Below, piece after piece: positions 33,346-42,196 of a DNA stretch of 59,127 bases. A model generated the notes under the pieces. It did not search any database and had not been told where the DNA came from. It worked only from the letters and a program-made list of their open reading frames with translations. Numbering within the stretch: position 1 is the first letter of the stretch; each line of letters opens with the position of its first letter. Position numbers and translations under genes: made by a program. The stretch comes from Lachnospiraceae bacterium (GTDB lineage Bacteria > Bacillota > Clostridia > Lachnospirales > Lachnospiraceae): positions 1 to 59,127 of the forward strand of contig JAILFK010000056.1 of NCBI GenBank assembly GCA_024697595.1. Reading direction: 5' to 3'.

Positions 33346-33969
33346 TTAACTGTCTTTCTTGTTCTGTTGAAATTTATCGCACATCTCATAAGCAAATTTA
33401 ACAGGAAATAGTTGCACCATAAATGAGTCCACAAGATTCTCTCCAATCTTCATCTTGAACTGAATCTTGACAAACTTATCCAACTCTGACTCAAACATCT
33501 TCTCAAAATTCTTTACAGACTCAACGTCAATAGCCACCAATTCCGGTGTCGAAATATCAACCATTGTACCAAGCATTGTAGCCATAGAAGTAGCAGAAGT
33601 ACCCATCATCTGATTCATAGCCTCAGAGATAGCTGACAAATGTAATTCTGAAACCTCACCACTAGTATTGGTTCCATCTCCACCCATCATCAAATCTGTC
33701 ATGCAAAGGACATCTTTATCATTCAAAATAAATACATTATTTCCATTTAATCCTTTCACATAATGAACCTGAACAAAGATACAAGTCTTCTCATAGTCAT
33801 CTAACGCCTGACTTCTTCCAATAATTTCCACTCTTGGTGTGGTGATATCCACTCTCTGATTTACCATCATGCTAAGAGTTGTAGCTGCATTTCCCATGCT
33901 AATATTTGCGATTTCACCCAATTCATCATATTGCTCTTTTGTAAGTTCGTTCACTCTATCATCCCCCAT
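33346..33969 (-). CDS. cheC: CheC-family chemotaxis phosphatase
   Basis: 207 aa, dephosphorylates CheY-P in motile Firmicutes. The two CheC/FliY active-site motifs are present: GEIANISMGNAATTLSM with a later Pro (TTPRVE), and ISEAMNQMMGTSATSMA with STPEL. No SpoA domain, so it is CheC rather than FliY. An alternative GTG start at 33954 follows GGGGG. Heads the operon with DUF2974 and pilZ instead of sitting with che genes. Confidence 0.85.
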   Translation of the reverse strand: MGDDRVNELTKEQYDELGEIANISMGNAATTLSMMVNQRVDITTPRVEIIGRSQALDDYEKTCIFVQVHYVKGLNGNNVFILNDKDVLCMTDLMMGGDGTNTSGEVSELHLSAISEAMNQMMGTSATSMATMLGTMVDISTPELVAIDVESVKNFEKMFESELDKFVKIQFKMKIGENLVDSFMVQLFPVKFAYEMCDKFQQNKKDS

Positions 33970-34043
33970 AATCTTCTCAATAAATATTAATTTGATTATA
34001 CCAATTATAAGGGTAGTATTTCAATATATTTTAAAATGTAAAA

Positions 34044-34095
34044 AAAGAATCTTGGATGTAATTGAGGTTCCCCTCAAAATCCAAGATTCTTTTTG
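34044..34095 (-). terminator. Strong hairpin terminator after the binding-domain gene
   Basis: 13-bp stem AAGAATCTTGGAT/ATCCAAGATTCTT with T runs on both sides, so it can work both ways. On the minus strand it ends the GH3/binding-domain transcripts before cheC. Confidence 0.85.
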
Positions 34096-34129
34096 TTTTC
34101 ACATAATGTAAATCTCAATATAAAGTTAA

Positions 34130-34429
34130 TTAAAAACTAAAACTCATAACCTCTGCAACACCTGAACCTCTAAACTTAAAAGCCAAGTCCATTGTGCCAT
34201 TAGCATCAAACTTCAGTGACTTCTGTGTCCAACTGCTACAGTTATTGTATTCCATTTCGCCAACTTTATCGCCATCTGTGTATATTTCGAAAGTTCCCTC
34301 TCCGTCACACTTAGCATTTAAAGTCAACTCTGTTTCGCCTTTAAAATTCATATACTTATAGCCAATTGTAGTATTGTCATTAATGCAAGCTATTGTTCTG
34401 TCACTACCCTCATTAGATAAATATGACAT
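34130..34429 (-). CDS. Free-standing carbohydrate-binding-like domain, 99 aa
   Basis: Beta-sandwich pattern NTTIGYKYMNFKGETELTL, TFEIYTDG, SSWTQKSLKF and LAFKFRGSG, ending EVMSFSF. This is the C-terminal CBM-like module normally fused to GH43 and related enzymes. Here it is a complete small ORF starting ATG after GAGAGG, with no signal peptide. Downstream of the GH3 gene with a palindrome in the gap. Either a real stand-alone module or a domain remnant; the good ribosome binding site favours the former. Confidence 0.65.
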   Translation of the reverse strand: MSYLSNEGSDRTIACINDNTTIGYKYMNFKGETELTLNAKCDGEGTFEIYTDGDKVGEMEYNNCSSWTQKSLKFDANGTMDLAFKFRGSGVAEVMSFSF

Positions 34430-34493
34430 AATCAATTACCTCTCTTTTTTATAACTATTTTATAACGAGCTAAATATATCATGTATTTCAAGG

Positions 34494-34514
34494 GTGCACA
34501 ATGGCATTTTGCAC
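34494..34514. promoter_or_regulatory. 21-bp imperfect palindrome upstream of the binding-domain gene
   Basis: GTGCACAATG-G-CATTTTGCAC has 10-bp arms with one mismatch. It overlaps a possible minus-strand -35 (TTGTGC, then 17 nt, then TATATT), so it may be an operator. Confidence 0.45.
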
Positions 34515-34578
34515 AAAAAACTGTTAACTTTCTGTGAACACAAAACCGCTATTTTTCAAGGTTTATAGAAAACGTTTT

Positions 34579-37260
34579 TTATTTCTTCATCATTTTACGG
34601 TACGAAATAGAATCAGCAATCTGCTCTAGTGTACGTGTGGCACAGGTTTTCACATCTTCTATATCTAAATAAGCCCCTCGATCTACACCTTTATAAGTTA
34701 CAGTCTTACTTCCATCAGCATTTTCTGTAACTATTGCCACGCCTTCATCAACTCTCTCTTTTACCTTTTCATTTAGCTCTACGCCAGCTTTAACCTCTGT
34801 CTTGATTTCATCTGATCCATTGGCATCAAGCTTAAACGCATTCCAGAACTCAACTGTATTTTTAAAGAATCCACCAAATACTTTGAACTCCTCACAGTGA
34901 ACATATCCATCCTCATCAAACTGAGCAGGAGTTCCATGAACAGCAGCCTTCAAGAATTCACTTCTATATCCGCCCATGATCAAATCATTTCCTGCTGCAA
35001 GATCAAGATGCTTCTCACTCTTTGAGCCCCAGTCAGTCATTACAAGGCCCTTAAAGCCCCACTCACCTCTTAAAATATTGGTTATCAAATCATAACTAGA
35101 AGAAGTATAAGTACCATTTATCAAATTGTAACTTGTCATAACTGTCTTAGGATTGGCTTCTCGAACACAGATTTCAAAACCTCTTAAGTAAATTTCTCTC
35201 AAGGCTCTCTCTGTGACTGTATTATTCTGCTCGCTTCTGTCATTTTCCTGATTGTTACATGCAAAATGTTTGATAGAAACACCTGCACCAGGAGTCTGCT
35301 GTACACCAACAGTCATAGCCGCAGCCATCTTACCAGATACATATGGGTCCTCTGAATAATACTCAAATGATCTTCCACCAAGTGGATCTCTGTGAATATT
35401 CATTCCAGGTCCAAGGATAATACTGTGAGAGTAATACTCTAATTCCTTTCCAATGCCCTTTCCTTGCAACTCAGAAAGTTCATCATTCCATGTGGCTGCA
35501 ACCACCATTCCCACTGGCCAACCTGTAACTCCACAGAATGGTAAATGGCATCCTGCAGGTCCATCTGTAACCTTCCAATTGGGAATCCCAAGAGAATTTA
35601 CATACAAAGCTGTTGTACTTCCCGAAGAAGAAGGACCACCCACTGCCTTGTATTTCTTCTTAGTTCTCTTTGGAGTCTCATGCTTAACCTCGTCGGCTGC
35701 ACCAGCAACCAATCTAAATAACACTTCCTCGTCAAGAGAATCCACAAAATCCTTCATCTCCACCCTGCCTTCAACAACATCAATGAAAGTTGAATCAGGA
35801 TTTCCTTTTCCAGATACACGCTTTGAAACCGGCTTTGCCGCCCCATCAATTGTAACGCACTCATCTGCATTTAACTTTACAGCGCAAACAGTATTGGCCT
35901 CACAAGCTGCAACTGCTTCTTCAGTTTCTGTTTTAATTCTATTTACACATTTTTCAGGTGTAACAAGTACATTTAGTTCTTTATCAGCCTTCAACTGATT
36001 TGAAACCTGTCTAACCTTTGTTTCTGCATCAAGTTCAACAATAGCCATAACCGCATTGTCTCTAGAATCATTTCCAATTCTAAATAAATATTTACCAGGT
36101 TCCATAACAAAAGCAGCCTGATCCATATCGTAACTAGCCAAAGACTCTGTTGGAATCACAATTTTCAATACATCCTTTTCCTTTGGACGAATCTCTACCG
36201 TTTTCTTATACCCCTTTAACTCCTGGTAAGGTTTATTCAATCTTCCAATTGGAGCACTCACATATACCTGGGCTACAAATTTTGATGCAACCTCACCCAC
36301 ATTTACCACTTCTAACTCAAGGGAAATATTTTCCCAATCTGCAGTGATATTTCTCAACTTAAATTCAGGCTTTGAATAAGACAAGCCATATCCAAATGGG
36401 AACAATGGCTCTACATCAAAGGTATCAAAGTATCTATACCCAACATAGATATCCTCCACATAATCCTCCTGCATACTGTTGCCATCGTTGGAACTAAATG
36501 TTGCACTAGCCGGATTGTCCTCATATTTTTTAGCCCATGAATCTGTCAAATGTCCTGATGGACTTACCTTTCCACAGATAACATCAGCAAGAGCGTTTCC
36601 CGCTTCCATTCCTGCCTGGCCAAGTAGAATCGCACCTTCAATTCCAGGAATAGTATTAATAAAACCTGCATCCATAACACAGGTGTTAAATACTACAATT
36701 GTATGTTCAAAAGCAGCTGCAACCTTTTTGATATTCTGCTCTTCCATATCAGAAAGATAGTAATCACCCTTCTCGGCTTTTCTATCTCCGCCCTCTCCTG
36801 CGTTTCTTCTAACCACATAAATGGCAGTGTCTGCAGACTTAGCATTTGTCACATCCTCATCTGTCACTTCGATGTCATCCACCAGGATAGACAGGCCGGA
36901 CCAGGCTCTATTAATCTTGGTTAGAGTCTTATCCTCCTTGTTGGTCTTCTTGTACAAATCATCATATCTCCTAATCCATCCCTCAGATGTGATTTGAAAG
37001 CCAGCATTTTTTAATCCCTCATATATACTCACTACATAAGGTGCCATTACATAACCAGAACCAGTTCCACACACACTAGTCTGAGTAGCACCCGCCCCAA
37101 AAAGAGCCACTTTTTTATCCTTCAAAGGCAAAATGTTGTTTTCATTTTTTAACAACACAATTCCCTCTGTCGCAATCTTTCTGCTGTCTTTCATGTGCTC
37201 AGGATAATGATGTTTACCACATTTACCTGTCATAAATCCAAGCGCTTGATCTAAATTCAT
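34579..37260 (-). CDS. GH3 beta-glucosidase with permuted domain order
   Basis: 893 aa, cytoplasmic (no signal). The order is inverted relative to normal GH3: the alpha/beta sandwich (GH3_C, about 25-270; IATEGIVLLKNENNILPL) comes first, then a fibronectin-like domain (about 300-400), then the TIM barrel (about 540-790) with WNDELSELQGKGIGKE, KHFACNNQE and the nucleophile Asp743 in VMTDWGS. This layout is known for the Butyrivibrio fibrisolvens BglA type. It hydrolyses beta-glucosides, probably cellodextrins. Divergent from a TetR gene. Confidence 0.93.
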   Translation of the reverse strand: MNLDQALGFMTGKCGKHHYPEHMKDSRKIATEGIVLLKNENNILPLKDKKVALFGAGATQTSVCGTGSGYVMAPYVVSIYEGLKNAGFQITSEGWIRRYDDLYKKTNKEDKTLTKINRAWSGLSILVDDIEVTDEDVTNAKSADTAIYVVRRNAGEGGDRKAEKGDYYLSDMEEQNIKKVAAAFEHTIVVFNTCVMDAGFINTIPGIEGAILLGQAGMEAGNALADVICGKVSPSGHLTDSWAKKYEDNPASATFSSNDGNSMQEDYVEDIYVGYRYFDTFDVEPLFPFGYGLSYSKPEFKLRNITADWENISLELEVVNVGEVASKFVAQVYVSAPIGRLNKPYQELKGYKKTVEIRPKEKDVLKIVIPTESLASYDMDQAAFVMEPGKYLFRIGNDSRDNAVMAIVELDAETKVRQVSNQLKADKELNVLVTPEKCVNRIKTETEEAVAACEANTVCAVKLNADECVTIDGAAKPVSKRVSGKGNPDSTFIDVVEGRVEMKDFVDSLDEEVLFRLVAGAADEVKHETPKRTKKKYKAVGGPSSSGSTTALYVNSLGIPNWKVTDGPAGCHLPFCGVTGWPVGMVVAATWNDELSELQGKGIGKELEYYSHSIILGPGMNIHRDPLGGRSFEYYSEDPYVSGKMAAAMTVGVQQTPGAGVSIKHFACNNQENDRSEQNNTVTERALREIYLRGFEICVREANPKTVMTSYNLINGTYTSSSYDLITNILRGEWGFKGLVMTDWGSKSEKHLDLAAGNDLIMGGYRSEFLKAAVHGTPAQFDEDGYVHCEEFKVFGGFFKNTVEFWNAFKLDANGSDEIKTEVKAGVELNEKVKERVDEGVAIVTENADGSKTVTYKGVDRGAYLDIEDVKTCATRTLEQIADSISYRKMMKK

Positions 37261-37544
37261 TTAAAATACCTCCTAATACTTTCAATACATTTTTTCAAAA
37301 CCTTTTAATAACTCTTTCAGAAAACATTCGCTCCTATAAATATTTTCTATTCAAATTCCTTCTAAATAAATATTATCATCAAAATTTAGCCCTTTAAATA
37401 TTCAATTTAAATAATTGATTCACTAACTAAACATAGTGTATACTTATGTATATTATTTTAAAATATTGACATTCAAACAAATTTTTGTGAAATACCAATC
37501 TGCAAATATAAATTATAGTTAAATCGTTTATACAAGGAGAAAAA

Positions 37545-38147
37545 ATGATTGACGGAATAAATAGAACTACACATTATATTAGAACAGACAAGGCAATCGT
37601 TGCCGCTTTTTGTAAAATATTAAAATTCAAGCCCTATGAGACAATTACTATTCAAAACATTCTTGATGAAACGCCCATCTCAAGAGCTGCATTCTATCAA
37701 CATTTTCCAGATAAAGAAGCCATCGCCGAACAGATGATGGAAGAATTTATGTCATTAAAAAACAGCATTGTTCAAGAAATGGAAGATATTCAAGATTCAA
37801 AATACTCACAAATTGTGGAAAAAAGTCTTTCCATAAATAAAGATTTAATTTTATCTCTATCTAAAATACACACTCCAAATGTTGATTTAAAGCAAGCTAT
37901 CATGGAGAACTCCATTAATTCCTATCTCAAAAGCTCCGATTCCACTTATCGAGAAATTGAGTCACAGGTATACGCACAAGCTCTCTCAGAATTCCAGCTA
38001 TATACATTAAAAAATGAGTCCCCAGCCGATCCTGGAGACCCATCATTTTACAATACTGTTATGATAAATGTTTTTCTAAAAATTATGAACTGGCAAAACA
38101 ACCAGGACATAAAAGCCTATCTAGAAAGCAATTTACCAAAAGATTAA
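37545..38147 (+). CDS. TetR-family regulator
   Basis: 200 aa. N-terminal HTH: AIVAAFCKILKFKPYETITIQNILDETPISRAAFYQHFPDKEAI, the TetR signature including FYQHF. The C-terminal ligand domain is unassigned. Transcribed divergently from the GH3 gene across a 284-bp gap, so it may control it. AAGGAG precedes the ATG. Confidence 0.9.
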   Translation: MIDGINRTTHYIRTDKAIVAAFCKILKFKPYETITIQNILDETPISRAAFYQHFPDKEAIAEQMMEEFMSLKNSIVQEMEDIQDSKYSQIVEKSLSINKDLILSLSKIHTPNVDLKQAIMENSINSYLKSSDSTYREIESQVYAQALSEFQLYTLKNESPADPGDPSFYNTVMINVFLKIMNWQNNQDIKAYLESNLPKD

Positions 38148-38186
38148 ATCCATATATAATCTTATATTTTTTAGGAATACATAGCT

Positions 38187-39134
38187 TTACATATACGCAA
38201 GTCTTTCCTTTACTATATCCCGGACATATTCATTTTTCATATCATAATCGAAGGAGTGATATGAGCCAGGGATTTCTCTCATTTCACACTGGGTATCTGC
38301 AGCCTGTAATTTTTCAAAAAACTTCACCGCCTCATCATGTAAAATATCCATTTCCTGAGGCTCCACATATGTGGCCGGGAAACCACTGACATCATCATTT
38401 GACATAGGAACTAAATACTTCATCCAATCCTCGTCAGCTGAAGTCAAATAAGCATTCCACATAGATTCATTAGAGCCCTCGCTCCATGCTGCATCGGCAT
38501 ATTTCGTCTTGGATTCATATGAACAATCATTATCCAAAACCGGATAAATAAGCATTAGCTTGCAAGGTCGAACCAGCCCCTCATTGTCATGATCTCTCAA
38601 ATACATTGTAAGACCCGTTGCCAAGGCACCACCTGCACTCTCACCATAGAGCATCACATTTTGAGTGTCAATTTTGTATTCTGTATTCTTCTCAGCGTCA
38701 GTGATATAATTCCATGCATTTATACAATCCTTAAAAACTTCCTCGCCCTTAGCGTCAGGCATAAGAATATATTCTGGAATAAACACACGACGATTAGTAT
38801 TTCTTGCATAGTACACAGCCAAGTCAATAACTGGCGACTGCACCGGGAGGGCATAAGCTCCACCGTGGAAAAATACCATATCGCCCTTGACCTCTGTAGG
38901 TTCTACAACAAATATATCCATGTCCTTACCCTGAAATTTTTCAGAATAAGAATCACCTCGAGGCATGGTAATCTTGGAATATTTCACATCACTGTACTGT
39001 GATACCATCTCTCCAAAATCTGTCCGATTATTCTTACTCAAAATCTGCATCATCTTGATAACTGCAGGCTTTTCCATATTTACATCAATCGATTTATCTG
39101 GCGGATTTAACCGCGAATCATAATTGTAATCCAT
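38187..39134 (-). CDS. Alpha/beta hydrolase, acetyl-esterase (HSL) type
   Basis: 315 aa. MVFFHGGAYALP is the HGG oxyanion motif, YGESAGGALATGL the GxSAGG nucleophile, YVEPQEMDILHDE the acid and SYHSF the His. No signal peptide. Family members deacetylate sugars or small esters, fitting a plant-glycan degrader. Single gene, convergent with TetR, downstream of the acyl-kinase operon and its inverted repeat. Confidence 0.88.
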   Translation of the reverse strand: MDYNYDSRLNPPDKSIDVNMEKPAVIKMMQILSKNNRTDFGEMVSQYSDVKYSKITMPRGDSYSEKFQGKDMDIFVVEPTEVKGDMVFFHGGAYALPVQSPVIDLAVYYARNTNRRVFIPEYILMPDAKGEEVFKDCINAWNYITDAEKNTEYKIDTQNVMLYGESAGGALATGLTMYLRDHDNEGLVRPCKLMLIYPVLDNDCSYESKTKYADAAWSEGSNESMWNAYLTSADEDWMKYLVPMSNDDVSGFPATYVEPQEMDILHDEAVKFFEKLQAADTQCEMREIPGSYHSFDYDMKNEYVRDIVKERLAYM

Positions 39135-39166
39135 TGTTTTCTTCCTTCTTAATACATTTTCATTAT

Positions 39167-39210
39167 AAATGAGACTGCAATTTCATTTTACTGATACTGC
39201 AGTCTCATTT
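39167..39210 (-). terminator. Inverted repeat ending the DUF1116/FdrA/acyl-kinase operon
   Basis: Perfect 13-bp stem AAATGAGACTGCA/TGCAGTCTCATTT with an 18-nt loop, 24 nt past the kinase stop. The T-run on the minus strand is short, so termination may be partial. Confidence 0.65.
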
Positions 39211-39233
39211 CAACTTTAAATTCTCATCAAATA

Positions 39234-40439
39234 TTACTTAGACTGATACTCATAAGTACGACGAGCAATTCCGATTTCTTCATTTGTAGGAATAACAAGT
39301 ACCTTTACATTTGAGTTTGTGCTTGAGATCTCAACCACATCACCATGGCAATTGTCATTTTTCTCATCATCCAACTCGATACCGAGGCAGGCAACCTTAT
39401 CACATACCATCTTACGGATATCAGCAGCATGCTCACCGATACCAGCTGTAAATACAAGGTAATCTAAACCATTTAAGTCAACGAAGAACTGTCCAATGTA
39501 ATGTGCAATATTTGTAACAAATACATCATTTGCAAGTTTAGCTCTCTCATTACCATTTTCCGCAGCCTCAACAACATATCTTGAATCGTTGCTAACTCCA
39601 GAGATACCAAGTAAACCACCATTTTTCTGACATCCCTTAAGGATTTCTTCACGGCTAAGTCCCTCGCTCTCCAAGAAGTATAAGATACTTGAATCCATAT
39701 CACCTACACGGTTAGCATGGATAACACCAGATTCAAGTGACATACCGAAACTTGTATCAACACTCTTGCCATCTTCGATAGCACAGATTGAACAGCTTCC
39801 ACCCAGGTGACAGCTGATAGCTCTGTAATGCTCCTTACCTTCCTTCTTAGTGATTTCATTTAAGTTATCTGCAATGAAACCATGTGAGGCTCCATGATAT
39901 CCTAATCTCTGAATACCATATTTCTCATACCACTCATATGGAAGACCGAAAATCTTTCTCTCCATAGGAATTGTCTGATGGAAAGCAGTCTCAAATACAC
40001 CTACGAAAAGCGCATCTGGAAGAACCTCTCTCATTGTCTCAATTGTTGCAATATAAGCACTGTTGTGAACTGGAGCAAGAGCGAACCAATCACGCATACC
40101 CTGCATTGCTCCCTCATCCAACTCATGGATTCCAAAATGTCCTTTAGATAAAACTGTCTTGAAACCGACTCTCTCAATCTCAAGGATATCCTTAATCACA
40201 CCAGTCTCATCAGATGTAAGATATCCTAAAAACATCTGAATTCCTTCTTTGTAAGTTGGAATATTCTGCTTCTCTAAGTCAACCTTTGCACCTGTTTCAC
40301 AGTTCTTATAATGGAAAACTGCATCATCTGTAGAACCAACTCTCTCCACATGGCCCTGAGCATATAACTTTGCCTCTGGCATCTCGTAGAACTTGAACTT
40401 TAATGATGTACTTCCTGCGTTACATACTAATATTTTCAT
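39234..40439 (-). CDS. Acetate-kinase-family acyl kinase with altered active-site residues
   Basis: 401 aa ASKHA-fold kinase. NAGSTSLKF opens the protein; APVHNSAYI, FETAFHQTIP, YHGASH and NRVGDMDS follow in AckA order. Compared with the canonical motifs from memory, HR(I/V)VHGG is FKTVLSKG (the substrate Arg becomes Lys94), FDTAFH is FETAFH (the catalytic Asp becomes Glu150), and HLGNGAS is HLGGSCS (the Asn is lost). His182 and Arg244 are kept. Lies 16 nt after the 60-aa gene in the DUF1116/FdrA operon. Probably makes ATP from an acyl-phosphate other than acetyl-phosphate; substrate unknown. Confidence 0.85.
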   Translation of the reverse strand: MKILVCNAGSTSLKFKFYEMPEAKLYAQGHVERVGSTDDAVFHYKNCETGAKVDLEKQNIPTYKEGIQMFLGYLTSDETGVIKDILEIERVGFKTVLSKGHFGIHELDEGAMQGMRDWFALAPVHNSAYIATIETMREVLPDALFVGVFETAFHQTIPMERKIFGLPYEWYEKYGIQRLGYHGASHGFIADNLNEITKKEGKEHYRAISCHLGGSCSICAIEDGKSVDTSFGMSLESGVIHANRVGDMDSSILYFLESEGLSREEILKGCQKNGGLLGISGVSNDSRYVVEAAENGNERAKLANDVFVTNIAHYIGQFFVDLNGLDYLVFTAGIGEHAADIRKMVCDKVACLGIELDDEKNDNCHGDVVEISSTNSNVKVLVIPTNEEIGIARRTYEYQSK

Positions 40440-40454
40440 ATTTTAAACCCTCAT

Positions 40455-40637
40455 TTAATATCCTAGGATTCCTAAAAGCTTCTGCATTTCTGCATCACCA
40501 CCAGCTATAGGTTTCCAGTTAACCTGTACCGTCTTATATCCCTGATCCTCCAATGCTGTAGAGAATGATTTAGGACCTACATTTAAAACTATTAACTCTG
40601 AATTAAATAAATCTTGAATCTTTGAAGTATTAGCCAT
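40455..40637 (-). CDS. Small FdrA-associated subunit, 60 aa
   Basis: MANTSKIQDLFNSELIVLNVG starts a compact alpha/beta fold with TALEDQGYKTVQVNW and PIAGGD. The pattern LNVG, then a shifted helix, then VQVNW.P..GG matches the short segment that in many FdrA loci forms the N-terminus of the YlbE/DUF1116 partner. Here it is a separate gene that overlaps fdrA by 8 bp, showing translational coupling. Likely a subunit of the FdrA/DUF1116 complex. Confidence 0.75.
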   Translation of the reverse strand: MANTSKIQDLFNSELIVLNVGPKSFSTALEDQGYKTVQVNWKPIAGGDAEMQKLLGILGY

Positions 40638-42180
40638 TGTCTCTCTCTCCCTTCAAACGAATGATCTTTGCTGCAAGCTTAGCTGCCTTGGCATTACTCT
40701 TGCATACAATAACTCCAGCATCGCGAAGCTCCTGCTCCTGCTTTCTAATATCCTGAATATCAGCAGTTGTTCCAAGCACTGAAGAGATAAATACTAATTT
40801 ACCACCGCGCTTAGCAGCCATCTCCTGAGCTTCCTTGATATCAGGCACAAGATATCCAACTGGATCTGGATGTCCTGGAGGTGTCAAAATGTAATCTAAG
40901 CAGATAACTGCAACCTCAGGATCAGATGCCTCTCTAAGAACAGCCGGCTTTCTGATACTTGGGTCGATTGCAGGATGAGGTCTACCAAGTGTAAACTCTT
41001 CCTCACCGTAATCAATAACAGTATTTTCAACACTCTTATAAGAATCAGCCAACTGGAAGTCCTTATTTAATGGGCAGTTAGACCATACATCACCAATCTC
41101 ATCATACATAGCATGCATAGCCTCATCCATATATGTACCACCTGAGTATCCACCACGAAGATATTTCTGCTCTGGAGCCATACCTTCAATAGCCTTCTTA
41201 GCAATGGCATCAAGTTCAGCATCATCACCTAAATCGTAATCAACACCGATCAACTGAAGAGCCTTGATACCACAATCATCTAAGTTCTCAGCCCATACAG
41301 AACCAGTTGCCTCAACAATTTCTCTCTCACATCCCATAAAGAGAACTACCTTTGGCTTATTGATGCTCTTTAACTTCTCACAGATAACCGGCAAAGTCTT
41401 CTTGCCAGGCTTTCTTGAGATTACAACAATGTACTTTGTATTAGGATCTTCATTTAACGCATCAAGACCCATAAGCATTGAGATACCTCCGATTGGATCC
41501 TTCAAATCATTACCACCAACACCGATAGTCTGAGTAACACCACTTCCACCTTCGTGAATAATAGCTGCAACGTGCTGGATACCAGTTCCAGATGCACCTA
41601 CAACACCAAATGGTCCACGATTTGTAATACTTGATAATACAAGTGCCGCACCATTAATATTTGCAACACCACAGTCAGGTCCCATGCAAAGAAGTCCTTT
41701 TTCACGAGCCAACTCTTTCATCTCTCGCTCATCTTCAAATGGCACATTATTACTAAATACACAAATATGCTTTCCTGCATTTAACGCCTTCTTTGCTTCT
41801 TCCAAAGCACAATCTCCAGGAACAGCAATATGAACTAAATTCACCTCATCATGGGCAGCCAAAGCAGCTTCCTGAGTGTCATACTCAGCAACCTTGTTTC
41901 CACCGGCTTTCACTTCCATGTTCTTATTTACGACTTCAACAGCCGCCTCAAAAGCAGCCTCTGAATCAGCATCTGCAACGATAACATAATCATTTTCAGT
42001 GCACTCAGCAATCTCTGGTGTCATAAGACCGATATCCTCAATAACACTTCTGAAAGTGCTATTACACATACCGATATAACCCATGTTAACGCCATCTTGA
42101 TCATTCAACACTGTTGTTGCAAATAATGTCTCAAGTGAATCAATATATATATTTTTTTCAATCTTGACAAATGTACTCAT
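40630..42180 (-). CDS. fdrA: FdrA-like acyl/carbamoyl transferase subunit (succinyl-CoA-synthetase-alpha-like)
   Basis: 516 aa. A CoA-ligase-like nucleotide fold (TNRGPFGVVGASGTGIQHV, GGSGVTQTIGVGGNDLKDPIGG) follows a 170-residue N-terminal domain. The second half contains LRGGYSGGTYMDEAM and LGRPHPAIDPS, typical of FdrA. In E. coli, FdrA with YlbE and YlbF has been linked to oxamate carbamoyltransferase, which phosphorolyses oxalurate to oxamate and carbamoyl phosphate. Here the third subunit (YlbF/DUF2877) is not in the window and the kinase is an acetate-kinase relative, so a different acyl substrate is likely. Confidence 0.88.
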   Translation of the reverse strand: MSTFVKIEKNIYIDSLETLFATTVLNDQDGVNMGYIGMCNSTFRSVIEDIGLMTPEIAECTENDYVIVADADSEAAFEAAVEVVNKNMEVKAGGNKVAEYDTQEAALAAHDEVNLVHIAVPGDCALEEAKKALNAGKHICVFSNNVPFEDEREMKELAREKGLLCMGPDCGVANINGAALVLSSITNRGPFGVVGASGTGIQHVAAIIHEGGSGVTQTIGVGGNDLKDPIGGISMLMGLDALNEDPNTKYIVVISRKPGKKTLPVICEKLKSINKPKVVLFMGCEREIVEATGSVWAENLDDCGIKALQLIGVDYDLGDDAELDAIAKKAIEGMAPEQKYLRGGYSGGTYMDEAMHAMYDEIGDVWSNCPLNKDFQLADSYKSVENTVIDYGEEEFTLGRPHPAIDPSIRKPAVLREASDPEVAVICLDYILTPPGHPDPVGYLVPDIKEAQEMAAKRGGKLVFISSVLGTTADIQDIRKQEQELRDAGVIVCKSNAKAAKLAAKIIRLKGERDNG

Positions 42181-42196
42181 AATTTACGCATTCCTC

